Below are positions 15,161 to 23,789 of a stretch of DNA of 32,290 nucleotides, in pieces (position 1 is the stretch's first letter; every line of letters begins with the position of its first letter). Source of the stretch: an uncultured Spirochaetales bacterium (GTDB lineage: Bacteria > Spirochaetota > Spirochaetia > Sphaerochaetales > Sphaerochaetaceae). Under the pieces are notes generated by a model. It saw only the letters and a program-made list of their open reading frames with translations, did no database searches and had not been told where the DNA came from. Position numbers and translations under genes: made by a program. The DNA is taken from the NCBI GenBank assembly GCA_934271365.1, contig CAKQRI010000023.1, positions 1 to 32,290 on the forward strand, written 5' to 3'.

Positions 15161-16426
15161 TGGGTTCCAGTCATTCTTGCTATGATCATTCTTTTCTTCA
15201 TCAAGAAGATTCCAATGGCATATACATGTATGGGTGTGATAGTTGCGCTCTATGTAACAGGCTGTGTAGACAAGAACACGGTATTTGCAGGTTTTGGTAA
15301 CAATAATGTAGTGACGATGGCGTCGATGTTTATAGTAGCAGCAGGACTTGCAAGAACGCAGATGGTAAACCACCTGTCGAATCTTCTTTATAAAGTCAAT
15401 GATGGCTCTTTCACAAAGATCCTTGCTTCCTATGCTCTTGTGACTATGATCCTTGGTCAGTTCGTACCATCGCTTGCAGCTCTATTTGCTATGGTATGCC
15501 CACTTGTCCAGAATATGTGTAAGAAGCTGAATATCAGCCCGACAAAGATGCTTTATACTATAGCAATCGTTACAGTATCATGCTCATTCATAATTGAGCC
15601 AATTGGTCCTTATGCTGCATGGTTTGTTACCCAGAATGGATATCTTGAATCATATGGATGGACTCAGAATGCACTGAGCATGTGGTCTGAGACTCTCGTA
15701 TTCCTTCCTACTGGAATCATAACTTTCCTTGTTGCTATATTCATTATTCCTCGCTTCCTTCCAAATCAGCCAGAGTTCCCTATTGTGAATCTTGAGGAAT
15801 CTGGACAGCTTCAGAAGCAGGAGCCTCTTACTCCTGTAAGAGAATTCCTTGGCTATGGTGTATTCATCGCTGTAGTAATCGGGCTTATGTGTGGTCTTCC
15901 TTCCTGGGCTGTGACTCTTGCTGGCGCAGTTGTCGTAGTGATTTCCGGAGTGCTTACAGAAAAGGAATCAATCACAGCAATGAATATGCCTATGGTTCTT
16001 CTGTATGCAGGTGTTACAGTTCTTGGCTCTGCGCTTTCATCAACAGGAGCTGCTGAATATCTTGGAGAGTTCATAAAGCTTCTGCTTGGCAATGTAACAA
16101 ACAGCTATGTAATCGGAGCAATCATATTCCTTGCATCATTCATAATGACATCTCTGCTGTACAACAAGGCCGTAACTACAGTTCTTATTCCAATTATTGT
16201 CTTATCGCTCAGCAGCATGGGAATGGATCCAAGAGGCTGTGTTATTCTCTGCTCTCTTGCTTCCATGTCTTCACTTATCACACCGCTTCCGAATCCTGTT
16301 ATTCCAATGGCTATGCAGACAGGTGGATATTCCCAGAAGACAATTCTTAAAGTCGGCCTTATCTCAGCTGCTTTCAGATTCGTATTCGGTGTCGCAATTG
16401 CAATGACACTGTTCCCTGTAAAGTAA
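15071..16426 (+). CDS. SLC13-like permease with its 5' end replaced
   Basis: The homologous part begins near 15161 (DSWVPVILAMIILFFIKKIPM) and runs through a full ten-or-so helix SLC13/DASS anion symporter (NNNVVTMASMFIVAAGLART, VPSLAALFAMVCPLV, GVTVLGSALSSTGAA, LYNKAVTTVLIPII, SLITPLPNPVIPMAMQTGGY). Such proteins import di- or tricarboxylates or similar anions. The ATG at 15071 and the first 30 residues are antisense LysR sequence, and the true start, ribosome site and promoter are missing; the nearest internal ATG is 15182, without a good ribosome site. I regard it as probably non-functional, though the frame is intact. Confidence 0.75.
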   Translation: MSCHELWDECYSFPCSDKRKDLAVIGDTDSWVPVILAMIILFFIKKIPMAYTCMGVIVALYVTGCVDKNTVFAGFGNNNVVTMASMFIVAAGLARTQMVNHLSNLLYKVNDGSFTKILASYALVTMILGQFVPSLAALFAMVCPLVQNMCKKLNISPTKMLYTIAIVTVSCSFIIEPIGPYAAWFVTQNGYLESYGWTQNALSMWSETLVFLPTGIITFLVAIFIIPRFLPNQPEFPIVNLEESGQLQKQEPLTPVREFLGYGVFIAVVIGLMCGLPSWAVTLAGAVVVVISGVLTEKESITAMNMPMVLLYAGVTVLGSALSSTGAAEYLGEFIKLLLGNVTNSYVIGAIIFLASFIMTSLLYNKAVTTVLIPIIVLSLSSMGMDPRGCVILCSLASMSSLITPLPNPVIPMAMQTGGYSQKTILKVGLISAAFRFVFGVAIAMTLFPVK

Positions 16427-16441
16427 AAGGAGTTTTTGATT

Positions 16442-17230
16442 ATGGAACGTTTTGATGGAAAGGTAGTAGCCATCACAGGTGGTGGCTCAGGAATGGGAAA
16501 GACAACATGCAGGATGTTCGCAGAGAATGGAGCAATAGTCTGTCCTATAGATGTCAATGAGAAAGGCGCTCTTCAGACAGAGTCTGAGATCTTGGCTGCA
16601 GGTGGAAAGGCCAAGGCTTATGCTGCAGATATAACAGATGAAGTCAGGATGGCAGAGGTTTTTGCAGATATATATAATACATTCGGCAGGATTGATATCC
16701 TTTATAACAATGCCGGAATCAGCCCAACTGGAACCGCTGTTACAACATCAATTGAGGACTTCAGAAAGGTTCTGAGAATTGATATGGAAGCCGTTTTCAT
16801 TGCCTGCCATATCGTAATCCCTTACATGGAGAAGCAGGGTGGTGGAGTGATCCTGAACACTGTCGGAACCTATGGTCTCAGACCGACTCCTAATAAGATC
16901 GGATACTCTGCTGCGAAGGCTGCAGCACTCAGTCTGACAAGATCAATTGCTGTGGATTTTGCTAGAAGCAATATCAGATGCAATGCAATCTGCCCAGGCT
17001 TTGTGGATACTCCGCTGAACAATGGATTCGAGGGAGAGGCCAGAGAAAGATTCCTTGATAAATATCAGCCATCTTTCTATAAGATCCAGCCAGAAGATGT
17101 AGCTCTTACAGCAATTTGGCTTGCAAGTGATGAGTCTAAAGCAATCACATGACAGCCGATTGTTGTTGATGGCGGAACAGAAGCATGTCTGTATTTCAAT
17201 TATAAGAAACCTTCAGAACTCAAGAAATAA
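16442..17230 (+). pseudogene. SDR family oxidoreductase interrupted by an in-frame TGA
   Basis: A classical SDR: TGGGSGMG cofactor motif, NNAGISPTG, YSAAK active site, CPGFVDTP. The start is ATG 16442, nine bases after AAAGGAG (a TTG at 16436 is too close to it). TGA at 17150-17152 interrupts the frame exactly where the family has Gly in IT-G-QPIVVDGG; the frame then continues with QPIVVDGGTEACLYFNY to TAA at 17230. A single GGA to TGA change explains it. The lost end forms the beta strand and C-terminal part of the fold, so the product is probably inactive. Confidence 0.85.
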
Positions 17231-17248
17231 CAGATAATATATCCATTG

Positions 17249-17277
17249 AAAGGCAATTCAATCCGGATTGCCTTTTT
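17249..17277 (+). terminator. Rho-independent terminator
   Basis: AAAGGCAAT (17249-17257) pairs with ATTGCCTTT (17267-17275) around a nine-base loop, running into TTTTT. It separates the SDR pseudogene from the amidohydrolase pseudogene. Confidence 0.7.
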
Positions 17278-17294
17278 CATAAGGTAATAGAGAT

Positions 17295-18775
17295 ATGGGA
17301 AAATATATTGTAAATGCAAAATATCTTTGGGATGGAATCTCTGAGAGCGTCTCAGAAGATATGTCAATCCTGGTTGAGGATGGTAAGATAGCTTCTGTTG
17401 GCAAGAGAGAGGATATCATAGGCTCTAATCCTTCTGCAGATGTGATATGTGGAAAGGATTACCTTGTAATGCCTTCTTTTGTAAATGCCCATGATCATGG
17501 CAGAGGTGTCTCTCCAGTAGCTTTCGGTGCTTTTGACAGAGCCTTGGAGATGTGGCTTCAGGACCTTAATAAGCTGCCATATGCATTCCTCATTATGAAG
17601 CATGCTATTATGATGGGCTGAGATTAGCTTCCTCTGGTGTCGGTACAGTGCTTCATAGCCATAACCCGAATAGCTTCGCAAATATAAGAAAGGAGATGGT
17701 GGATACGGCTCATGGCTATAAGGATGCGGGAATCAGGAGCATCCTATGTCCGCTTTATCTTGATCAGAATAAGAGGATTTACTATGACCGTGATAAATTC
17801 CTCGCATCTCTTCCTGATTCCATCAGAGAGCCATTTGCGGCAGGGATTAAAGATAAGATCATGAGCATGGATGAGTACCTTGCTTTAGTAGAGGGAATTG
17901 TATCAGATCAGAAGAATGAGATTGAAGAGGGCTGGGTAGAAGTGCAGCTTCATCCTAATGGAGGCCAGTGGTGCAGCGATCAGGCACTTCTTCAGATGAA
18001 GGAGTATGCACTCTCTCATAAGATGAATATCCATCTGCATCTGCTCGAGACAAAATATCAGAGAGAGTATGCAATCAGGACATGGGGAAAGAACTTCATA
18101 AAGCACTATGCTGATATAGGCTTCCTCGGACCTTGGGTTTCTTTTGCCCATGCCGTATATCTTGATGATGAAGACTTAGCTCTTATAAAGGAAAGCGGAG
18201 CAACACTTGTGAATAATCCTTCATCTAATCTGCGTCTCAGAAGCGGAAGCTTCCGCATCCATAAGGTCCATGAGCTTGGAATCAATGCTGGAATCGGACT
18301 TGATGGCTGCGCATATGACGATGATCAGGATTATCTGAGAGAGATAAGGACTGCCTGGCTCAATAATTCAGAGACGGGTGTTGATGGTGAAGTTGATTAT
18401 ATGAAGGTTCTTAAGATGGCAACATCTGGCGGAGCTTCTGTTGCAGCAGGAAAGCTATCTGAGGGTGTTATCAGAGCCGGCGCTAATGTGGACTTTGTCT
18501 GCATTGATTCTGATAGGCTCTATAAGCCATATGCTGATAGCTATCTGGATCCACTTGCTCTATTGGTACAGAAGGCTACAAGGGATTATGTTGAGCTTGC
18601 AGTTGTAAATGGAGAGATTGCCTGGAAGAAGGGGTCAGAATATGAGGATAAGGAGAATGAAGCTGCAGCAAGACTTGCTGATAGCATCAGAGCCTGGAGG
18701 GAAGGGCATCCTGGAAGAAGAGACAATGAGCTTCTTATCTCATATGTCCATGATTTTTATAAGGATGTGAAATGA
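17295..18775 (+). pseudogene. Amidohydrolase-superfamily deaminase/hydrolase, frameshifted
   Basis: The first part (MGKYIVNAKYLWDG ... MPSFVNAHDHGRGVSP) has the amidohydrolase start and the HxH metal motif (HDH). The frame stops at 17619-17621 and resumes in another frame: CTG AGA TTA GCT TCC encodes LRLASSGVGTVLHSHNPNS, the expected continuation. One base missing near 17617 accounts for it. The second part retains HLHLLET, FAHAVYL, NNPSSNLRLRSG and GLDGCAYDDD, the other metal-ligand motifs, so the ancestor was a complete cytosine-deaminase/TrzN-like enzyme. Substrate unknown. It ends in an ATGA overlap with the transporter gene. Confidence 0.85.
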
Positions 18776-20342
18776 AGAAGTCAGGATTAAGGAAGTCAGT
18801 ATTCATTCCGACTTTCATTATAGTTCTAGGTGCTGGAATTATCGGATTGATCAACAATCAGCTTCTGATTAATAATTTCAGGGCTGCCTTTGATTGGTCA
18901 TATACAAATCTCAGCTGGATGTTCCAGCTGATTTTCCTTGTCGTACTGATTCTCTGTGTTCTTATGACTTTCTCCAAGAAGGGCAATATAAGATTCGGAG
19001 GTCCTGATGCAAAGGCAAAGTATCCATTCTGGCAGTGGTTTGCGATGACTCTGACAGGAGGCCTTGGTGCAACAATAGTATCATCAGGTATCTCTCAGCC
19101 TATCATATTCATGGAAAGCGTATGGGGAGAGTTAGAGGGCTATGGGATAGAGCCTGGTTCTAGAGAGGCTGTCCTATTCGGCCTAGGCAGAACTCTGCAC
19201 GAATGGACCTTTGTGCCATATGCAGTATTCGGAGTATGCGGTGTATGTATAGCTTATACATGCTTTAACAGAAAGAAGGCTATTGCTGTATCAAATACAT
19301 TGGAACCGGTTCTTGGCGAGAAAGCACATAATAAGATTGTATCGACAATTGTTGACTGCATCTCTGTCCTGGCGCTGGCTCTTGGTTCCGTTGGTACGCT
19401 TGGGACATTTCTTGGGCTTGTTACAATCTGCCTTCAGAATGTCTATTCTGTTCCAAAGAGCACATTATTGATGTTTGTCATAATGCTTTGCTCAACAGTT
19501 CTGTATCTCTGTTCATCATTGAGTGGTGTTGATAAGGGAATAAAGTTCTTTGCAAGCCTTAACTTCAAGTTCTATGTATTCCTTATGGCCTTCGTATTCA
19601 TTCTTGGAGGCTCTGCTGCTTATATCCTTAATACGACAACATCTTCTGTTGGCTATTGGATTGAACACCTGCCATTATGGCTTATGGATACAGGAAATAT
19701 GGGAGGAGAGCGACTTGTTAAGTGGTGGACAGTATATACCTGGGCATTCTGGATTGCTTATGCTCCAGTTACAAGTGTTTTCCTTGCGCAGATTCATATG
19801 GAAGGACAGTCAGGGAATTCCTTATTGTAAACTGGATTATGCCAAGTGTATTTGCACTCCTTTGGTTTGGGCTATTCGGAGGATGCGCCATGAACTGGCA
19901 GCTAAACGGTGTTGCAGATATAGCTGGAGCAATTGCAAAAGATGGAACGTATGCTGGAATCTGGACATTCATGCAGCAGCTCCCGCTTTATAAGATTCTC
20001 ATTCCTATAAACCTCTTCATAATGCTGATTTCATTCTCTACATCAGCAGATAACGGAATCACTGTTCTTTCTGCTCTATGCATGAAGGGAAAGAAAATAG
20101 GGGATGAGGCTCCTGCATTCCTAAAGGTTGTATGGGGTGCAGCAATCGGACTCCTTTCATTCCTTCTGATGGCTTATGCATCTGGCGCTAAGGGAAATGA
20201 TGGCGTTAGGTATAAGGTTGTTGCTATGGGCAGCGTTATCGCTATTCTTGTCATTCTGATGATTATTTCTCTGATGAAGATGCTTTTCATATCTCCTAAA
20301 GAAGAGGAGATTAATGCATCGGTAAAGGGTGATGTTGAATAA
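18772..20342 (+). pseudogene. BCCT family transporter, frameshifted
   Basis: A betaine/carnitine/choline-type transporter. The first 340 residues hold typical helices and motifs (GLGRTLHEWTFVPYAVFG; WWTVYTWAFWIAYAPVTSVF). The frame is lost near 19797: read on in the next frame the DNA gives YGRTVREFLIVNW and IMPSVFALLWFGLFGG, the conserved BCCT continuation, through to GDVE at 20342. One T missing from a T-run (ATT TCA TAT expected, ATT CAT ATG found) explains the break, which falls inside the transport core, so the protein is presumably dead. Confidence 0.88.
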
Positions 20343-20375
20343 TCAGCAGCTAGATAAGATTATTTGATTCAAAAG

Positions 20376-20418
20376 AAGAACTGCTTGTTTCCTGATTCAA
20401 TAGAGACAAGCAGTTCTT
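20376..20418. terminator. Long hairpin between convergent genes
   Basis: Thirteen-base perfect stem AAGAACTGCTTGT (20376-20388) / ACAAGCAGTTCTT (20406-20418) between the convergent BCCT and Rpn-type genes. There is only a weak T-run on either side, so it is probably a bidirectional terminator. Confidence 0.55.
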
Positions 20419-20445
20419 ATGTTTAATTGAAAAGCAGCTTAATTT

Positions 20446-21282
20446 TTATGATGATATGCCATTAGCTGATACAGCTTTATTTATTATTTCCTCAGAAACA
20501 CCAAGCTTTCTGAGATTATTGATCATATCAGCTTTGCCTTCTGCCATTCCGGCTGCTTTACCTTCTGCTATTCCAGCAGCCAGGCCTTCAGTTCTGCCTT
20601 TCTCAATATAATGATTTCTGAAGTCCTCCATTGTAATATATCTCTTTCCCATATCAATCTCCTTTGTCACCATGCTGATTGCATCAGCTATTGCAGCCAC
20701 AGGTGCATCCTCAGGCCTCTTCGCTTTCATTGAGCGCATCAGGTCTCCAAGAATGTCGCCTCGTTCCATGTAGTCGCCATTGACTCTCAGGACATTCATA
20801 TCATCATTATAATACAGATTTGTCCCAACGTAATGGCATTCCTTTATATAGACCGGAAGATTCTCTCCTTCCTTCTTATATGGATTGTGCCTGTGCAGTA
20901 TTATGAGATATACAGGCATCATCTCATCATAATCCATTCCTCTTCTCTCATGGATCCGGAGCTCGGAAACATAGAAACTCTCTCTCTTATGAGAGAATCT
21001 CGAAGCATCATTCTGAACCTCTATTGCAATCCTCTCGCCATTATCAGTCTCTGCATAGCAGTCGAATATGATCTCCTTTCCCCCAAGCGCATGTAGCTTC
21101 TTCTGAGCACTCATATTCTCGATTCTCTTTATTGGGATTCCAGCCTTTCTGAATACCCTCGATGCAATTTCCTCAATCACAGCAGGATGAATCAGTGCAG
21201 AGACTGTGAATAGATAGTCATCGAAGAGGCATTTCTGCTGAGACTTCATCTCTTCCATGAAGCTGTCCTGTTCATTATGCAT
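20446..21282 (-). CDS. Rpn-type PD-(D/E)XK nuclease family transposase
   Basis: A full-length 278-residue member of the Rpn/PD-(D/E)XK group. It begins with the conserved QKCLFDDYLFTVSA segment; the nuclease core is D74 in IIFDCYAETDNG and E88-x-Q90 in IAIEVQND (ExQ in place of ExK); DEMMPVYLIILHRHNPY and GDYMERGDILGDLMRSMKA follow. The tail has AEGKAAGMAEGKA repeats and LRKLGVSEEIINKA. AGGAGG lies seven bases before ATG 21282. Rpn proteins of E. coli promote RecA-independent recombination; here no terminal repeats are seen, so it is a stand-alone gene. Confidence 0.9.
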   Translation of the reverse strand: MHNEQDSFMEEMKSQQKCLFDDYLFTVSALIHPAVIEEIASRVFRKAGIPIKRIENMSAQKKLHALGGKEIIFDCYAETDNGERIAIEVQNDASRFSHKRESFYVSELRIHERRGMDYDEMMPVYLIILHRHNPYKKEGENLPVYIKECHYVGTNLYYNDDMNVLRVNGDYMERGDILGDLMRSMKAKRPEDAPVAAIADAISMVTKEIDMGKRYITMEDFRNHYIEKGRTEGLAAGIAEGKAAGMAEGKADMINNLRKLGVSEEIINKAVSANGISS

Positions 21283-21497
21283 TGCATTTCCTCCTGCTAT
21301 ATATATCGAAATATCTCTGATTTATGCTAATTATAAGGTTCACTGAGATGGATACTCAGCTTTATTATAAAATGTATGCAGTCATGATAATAAGTTTTGA
21401 TATCAAGAAATAATTAACTGCTATATAAATAAAACGGTATAGATTGCTTTAGAATACAGTATATAAAACCTATATAATTATTTAATAAAAAACTAAC
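21283..21497. other. AT-rich intergenic DNA without a visible gene
   Basis: Between the Rpn-type gene and the transporter promoter I see no open frame of credible composition, no RNA signature and no repeat. The ribosome-binding site of the Rpn-type gene (AGGAGG on the minus strand) is at its left edge. Confidence 0.5.
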
Positions 21498-21525
21498 TTG
21501 ATATTTAATTTTAGTATGTTATAAT
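21498..21525 (+). promoter_or_regulatory. Strong sigma-70-type promoter
   Basis: TTGATA (21498-21503), 16-base spacer, perfect TATAAT (21520-21525). The expected start point near 21532 gives a leader of about 73 bases before the transporter ATG. Confidence 0.65.
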
Positions 21526-21532
21526 AGTAACA

Positions 21533-21604
21533 TAAATAGGGGGGCTTGAGTCCCTCGGGTTTTCGGCACAGAACCAGATTCGCTGGTGCGTCAGTCTATT
21601 TTTT
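21533..21604 (+). promoter_or_regulatory. Structured leader RNA of the cation transporter (unassigned, riboswitch-like)
   Basis: The leader is GC-rich in AT-rich surroundings and holds nested hairpins: GGGG-cttgag-TCCC (about 21541-21554), ACCAG-ATTCG-CTGGT, and a longer pairing of GCA with TGC outside CCAG/CTGG. A T-run (TATTTTTT, 21597-21604) sits directly against the start codon, and no Shine-Dalgarno sequence is present. I could not match it to the Mn (yybP-ykoY), NiCo, fluoride or guanidine consensus patterns I know. A metal-responsive switch is an inference from the gene it precedes. Confidence 0.45.
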
Positions 21605-22537
21605 ATGAATAACAAAAAGGAATTATCTATTATCAGAGCAGTGACTGTCATCTGCTTTCTTTTCGGTGTCTTCGGAGTTGCTTTTGCAATCGTTTCAGAC
21701 TCTTCATCAATGCTTCTTGATGGACTGTATTCATTGATCCAGAGCATATTCATCCTTCTTTCTGGCTATGTTGTTAAGCTTATCGGGCGAAGGGATGATG
21801 AGTATTATCAGTTCGGATATGGGGCCTTTGAGCCTTTCTTTATTATAATAAGGACTTCTGTACTGATAGGGTTGAACCTCGTCTTGGGATATAATGCAGT
21901 TAAGAACATAATCGGTGGAGGATACAGAGTTAATGCATCTGTTGCTCTTGTATTCACTTTTATTTCAGCGATAATCTGCTTCGCCGTTGCATATGTTCTT
22001 GTACTTTACTCAAAAAGGCTTTCTTCTCCTATCCTGAAAGCTGAATCAAAGAGCTGGGTAAATGATGCATTATTGAGTGTTGCTGTGCTTGTTTCATTCG
22101 GGGTAATGGAAGTGCTTGATCTGCTTGGACTTGGAAACATTGCAAAGTATATAGACCCAGCAATCACTCTTCTCTTTGTATTCACACTTGTACCAGGGCT
22201 GGTAAAGCTATTGATATCTTCTACAAAGGAGCTTCTGACTGCTGCTCCTCCTGATGAGGTTCAGGCAAGGCTTAATCAGATTCTTTCATTTTACCAGAAG
22301 AGATTCGGCTTTTCTGATTATTCAACATTCTCAGCAAAGCTTGGTCGGACTCTTACTCTGACTGTATACATAAAGCTAGGTGAGGAGCTTGGAGTCAGAG
22401 AGCTTGATGGATATAGGAAGGAGATTCTGATAGCTATCCAGAAAGAATGGCCATATTCAGACAGTGACATAGTATTCACTATTGATACAAGCTGGATGAA
22501 ATACTCTATCCCTGCTTCCGCTAAGGAAATCAACTGA
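21605..22537 (+). CDS. Cation diffusion facilitator (CDF) family transporter, atypical metal site
   Basis: A 310-residue inner-membrane exporter of the CDF type: six helices (about residues 10-215), then a cytosolic ferredoxin-like C-terminal domain (LGRTLTLTVYIKLGEELG ... SDIVFTIDTSWMKY). The usual four transport-site residues, D-x-x-x-D in helix 2 and H-x-x-x-D in helix 5, are only half kept: helix 2 has D39-GLY-S43 and helix 5 has S150-WVN-D154. It may thus move a different cation, or use the gradient differently, from zinc/manganese/iron CDFs. The ATG at 21605 has no ribosome site; a structured leader precedes it. Confidence 0.85.
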   Translation: MNNKKELSIIRAVTVICFLFGVFGVAFAIVSDSSSMLLDGLYSLIQSIFILLSGYVVKLIGRRDDEYYQFGYGAFEPFFIIIRTSVLIGLNLVLGYNAVKNIIGGGYRVNASVALVFTFISAIICFAVAYVLVLYSKRLSSPILKAESKSWVNDALLSVAVLVSFGVMEVLDLLGLGNIAKYIDPAITLLFVFTLVPGLVKLLISSTKELLTAAPPDEVQARLNQILSFYQKRFGFSDYSTFSAKLGRTLTLTVYIKLGEELGVRELDGYRKEILIAIQKEWPYSDSDIVFTIDTSWMKYSIPASAKEIN

Positions 22538-22607
22538 TTCATAGCCTGAATATCAAATCAGGGATGGTTAGCATGAAGCATTTATTCTGAAAAATGTGAA
22601 TCCTATT

Positions 22608-23354
22608 CTATATATGAAAGATGCTTGCTGATTCTGCTCTATTCAGAAATTCGGATCTATCAATCATTATCCCGCTGTTTGATAACCTCTCTGCTCTGTT
22701 TTCATAGATTGTAATCAGCTTCTCTCTTTTCTCATTCCTGAGTCCATAATGCATGAATCTATGGCATGTTGGGCATAGGATAATGATATTTGCATAGCAG
22801 TCAAGACTGTATTCAAAGTCATCCTGCTGGCTTAGAGGTATTATGTGATGACCTTCCATATATTGATGTCCTGTTGTCATTGAGATGAACGTATTATGGT
22901 TTCTGTCAATCTGGCAATTGTAGCTACATGACTGTTCGGCCTGAAGTATCTTTATTCTATCTCTTGTAGGAATTTCCCTGCTCTGAAATAAAGTACCGTA
23001 TCTGACTGCTTCCTTTTTATCAAGTAATGGAAGGTATTTTTCCTTATTGATGAATTGATGTCCGCTCGCAAATTCGATATATCTATTGAATCCGGCTGAA
23101 TACATGTTATTACCTCTGCAATCAAGTTCTATGAAGTTTGAATTACTGAAGATTGCATTCTTGACTTCAAGCAGTCTGGAGTAGGATTCAATATCAAATA
23201 CAGACTCATATTCAGGGAAAAGCAGAGAGACGAATTGGTTAATCTTCCTGAGGGCTTCTTCTCCATAATGCTTCACTGATGACGGAGAAAGGCGGCTTCC
23301 GTCATTCTTTGTATAAATCTCAGATAAGAAGATTATGTACTGTTCCTTCGTCAT
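22608..23354 (-). CDS. HNH endonuclease (McrA-like)
   Basis: A 248-residue protein with an N-terminal helical region (about 1-140) and a C-terminal HNH nuclease: zinc-ligand-like Cys in SCSYNCQ (143-147), GHH (168-170) in YMEGHHIIPLSQ, Asn in YANIIILCPTCHRFMHYG (CPTC 194-197, His198). HNH proteins with this layout are often restriction enzymes or phage defence nucleases; no methylase accompanies it here. The start has no clear ribosome site and lies next to a truncated gene on the other strand, so the gene may have arrived by insertion. Confidence 0.85.
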   Translation of the reverse strand: MTKEQYIIFLSEIYTKNDGSRLSPSSVKHYGEEALRKINQFVSLLFPEYESVFDIESYSRLLEVKNAIFSNSNFIELDCRGNNMYSAGFNRYIEFASGHQFINKEKYLPLLDKKEAVRYGTLFQSREIPTRDRIKILQAEQSCSYNCQIDRNHNTFISMTTGHQYMEGHHIIPLSQQDDFEYSLDCYANIIILCPTCHRFMHYGLRNEKREKLITIYENRAERLSNSGIMIDRSEFLNRAESASIFHI

Positions 23355-23468
23355 ATAAGCAGCTTACCAGGAAAAACTAGTCTATTCTATAATGCGGCTA
23401 TTGCTGAGAGTTATGGCGGATTTAACATTCATCAATTGACAGGTCCATGGAGTGAAGTGAATATATAA
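23355..23468 (+). pseudogene. 3' remnant of an unidentified gene
   Basis: From about 23355 the plus strand reads SSLPGKTSLFYNAAIAESYG, then GFNIHQLTGPWSEVNI and stops at TAA 23466. Composition is protein-like and the ribosome site of the next small gene follows directly, so this looks like the tail of an operon partner whose body is gone, up to the point where the HNH gene begins on the opposite strand. Family not recognised. Confidence 0.4.
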
Positions 23469-23483
23469 CTAAGGAGGATACCT

Positions 23484-23669
23484 TTGGGATTATTCAGCAG
23501 CATATTTGATTTTGATAAAGGTGAATTCATAACAAGAACATCTAAGAATACTGGAATCAGCCTGGATGGGGAGTTCTTCACACGTCTTTCTGATAATACA
23601 GCTATGGATGAGAAAGGCAATATACATATAACTTCTCCTTGGAAGGATGACGATGATGAATCCTTCTGA
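23484..23669 (+). CDS. Small acidic hypothetical protein
   Basis: A 61-residue product starting at TTG 23484 with a good AAGGAGG seven bases upstream. Sequence pattern: MGLFSSIFDFDKGEF, then short polar strands with GISLDGEFFTRLSDN and an acidic end ITSPWKDDDDESF. No membrane segment or known motif. The ribosome site and tight spacing to the truncated frame before it suggest the two were translated together; a small partner or immunity-like protein is possible, unproven. Confidence 0.55.
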   Translation: MGLFSSIFDFDKGEFITRTSKNTGISLDGEFFTRLSDNTAMDEKGNIHITSPWKDDDDESF

Positions 23670-23789
23670 CTGAGAGAAATGCGATTCTTCTTAAAACAAT
23701 CGCAATTCAGAAAGACATTTCAGGTTTATAGCTTCTGATAAAGGGAAGCTGCAGTATTGAAATGGATTGATAGTATGAAGATGATACCA

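Noticed and set aside
14930..15373. 147-codon minus-strand frame as a complete protein
   Set aside because: Only the last 75 or so residues are LysR-like; the first part is antisense of the SLC13 permease and rich in Cys/His/Tyr.
17150..17152. Selenocysteine or recoded TGA in the SDR gene
   Set aside because: The position is a conserved glycine, no SECIS-like hairpin is obvious directly after, neighbours use TGA as stop, and adjacent genes are also broken.
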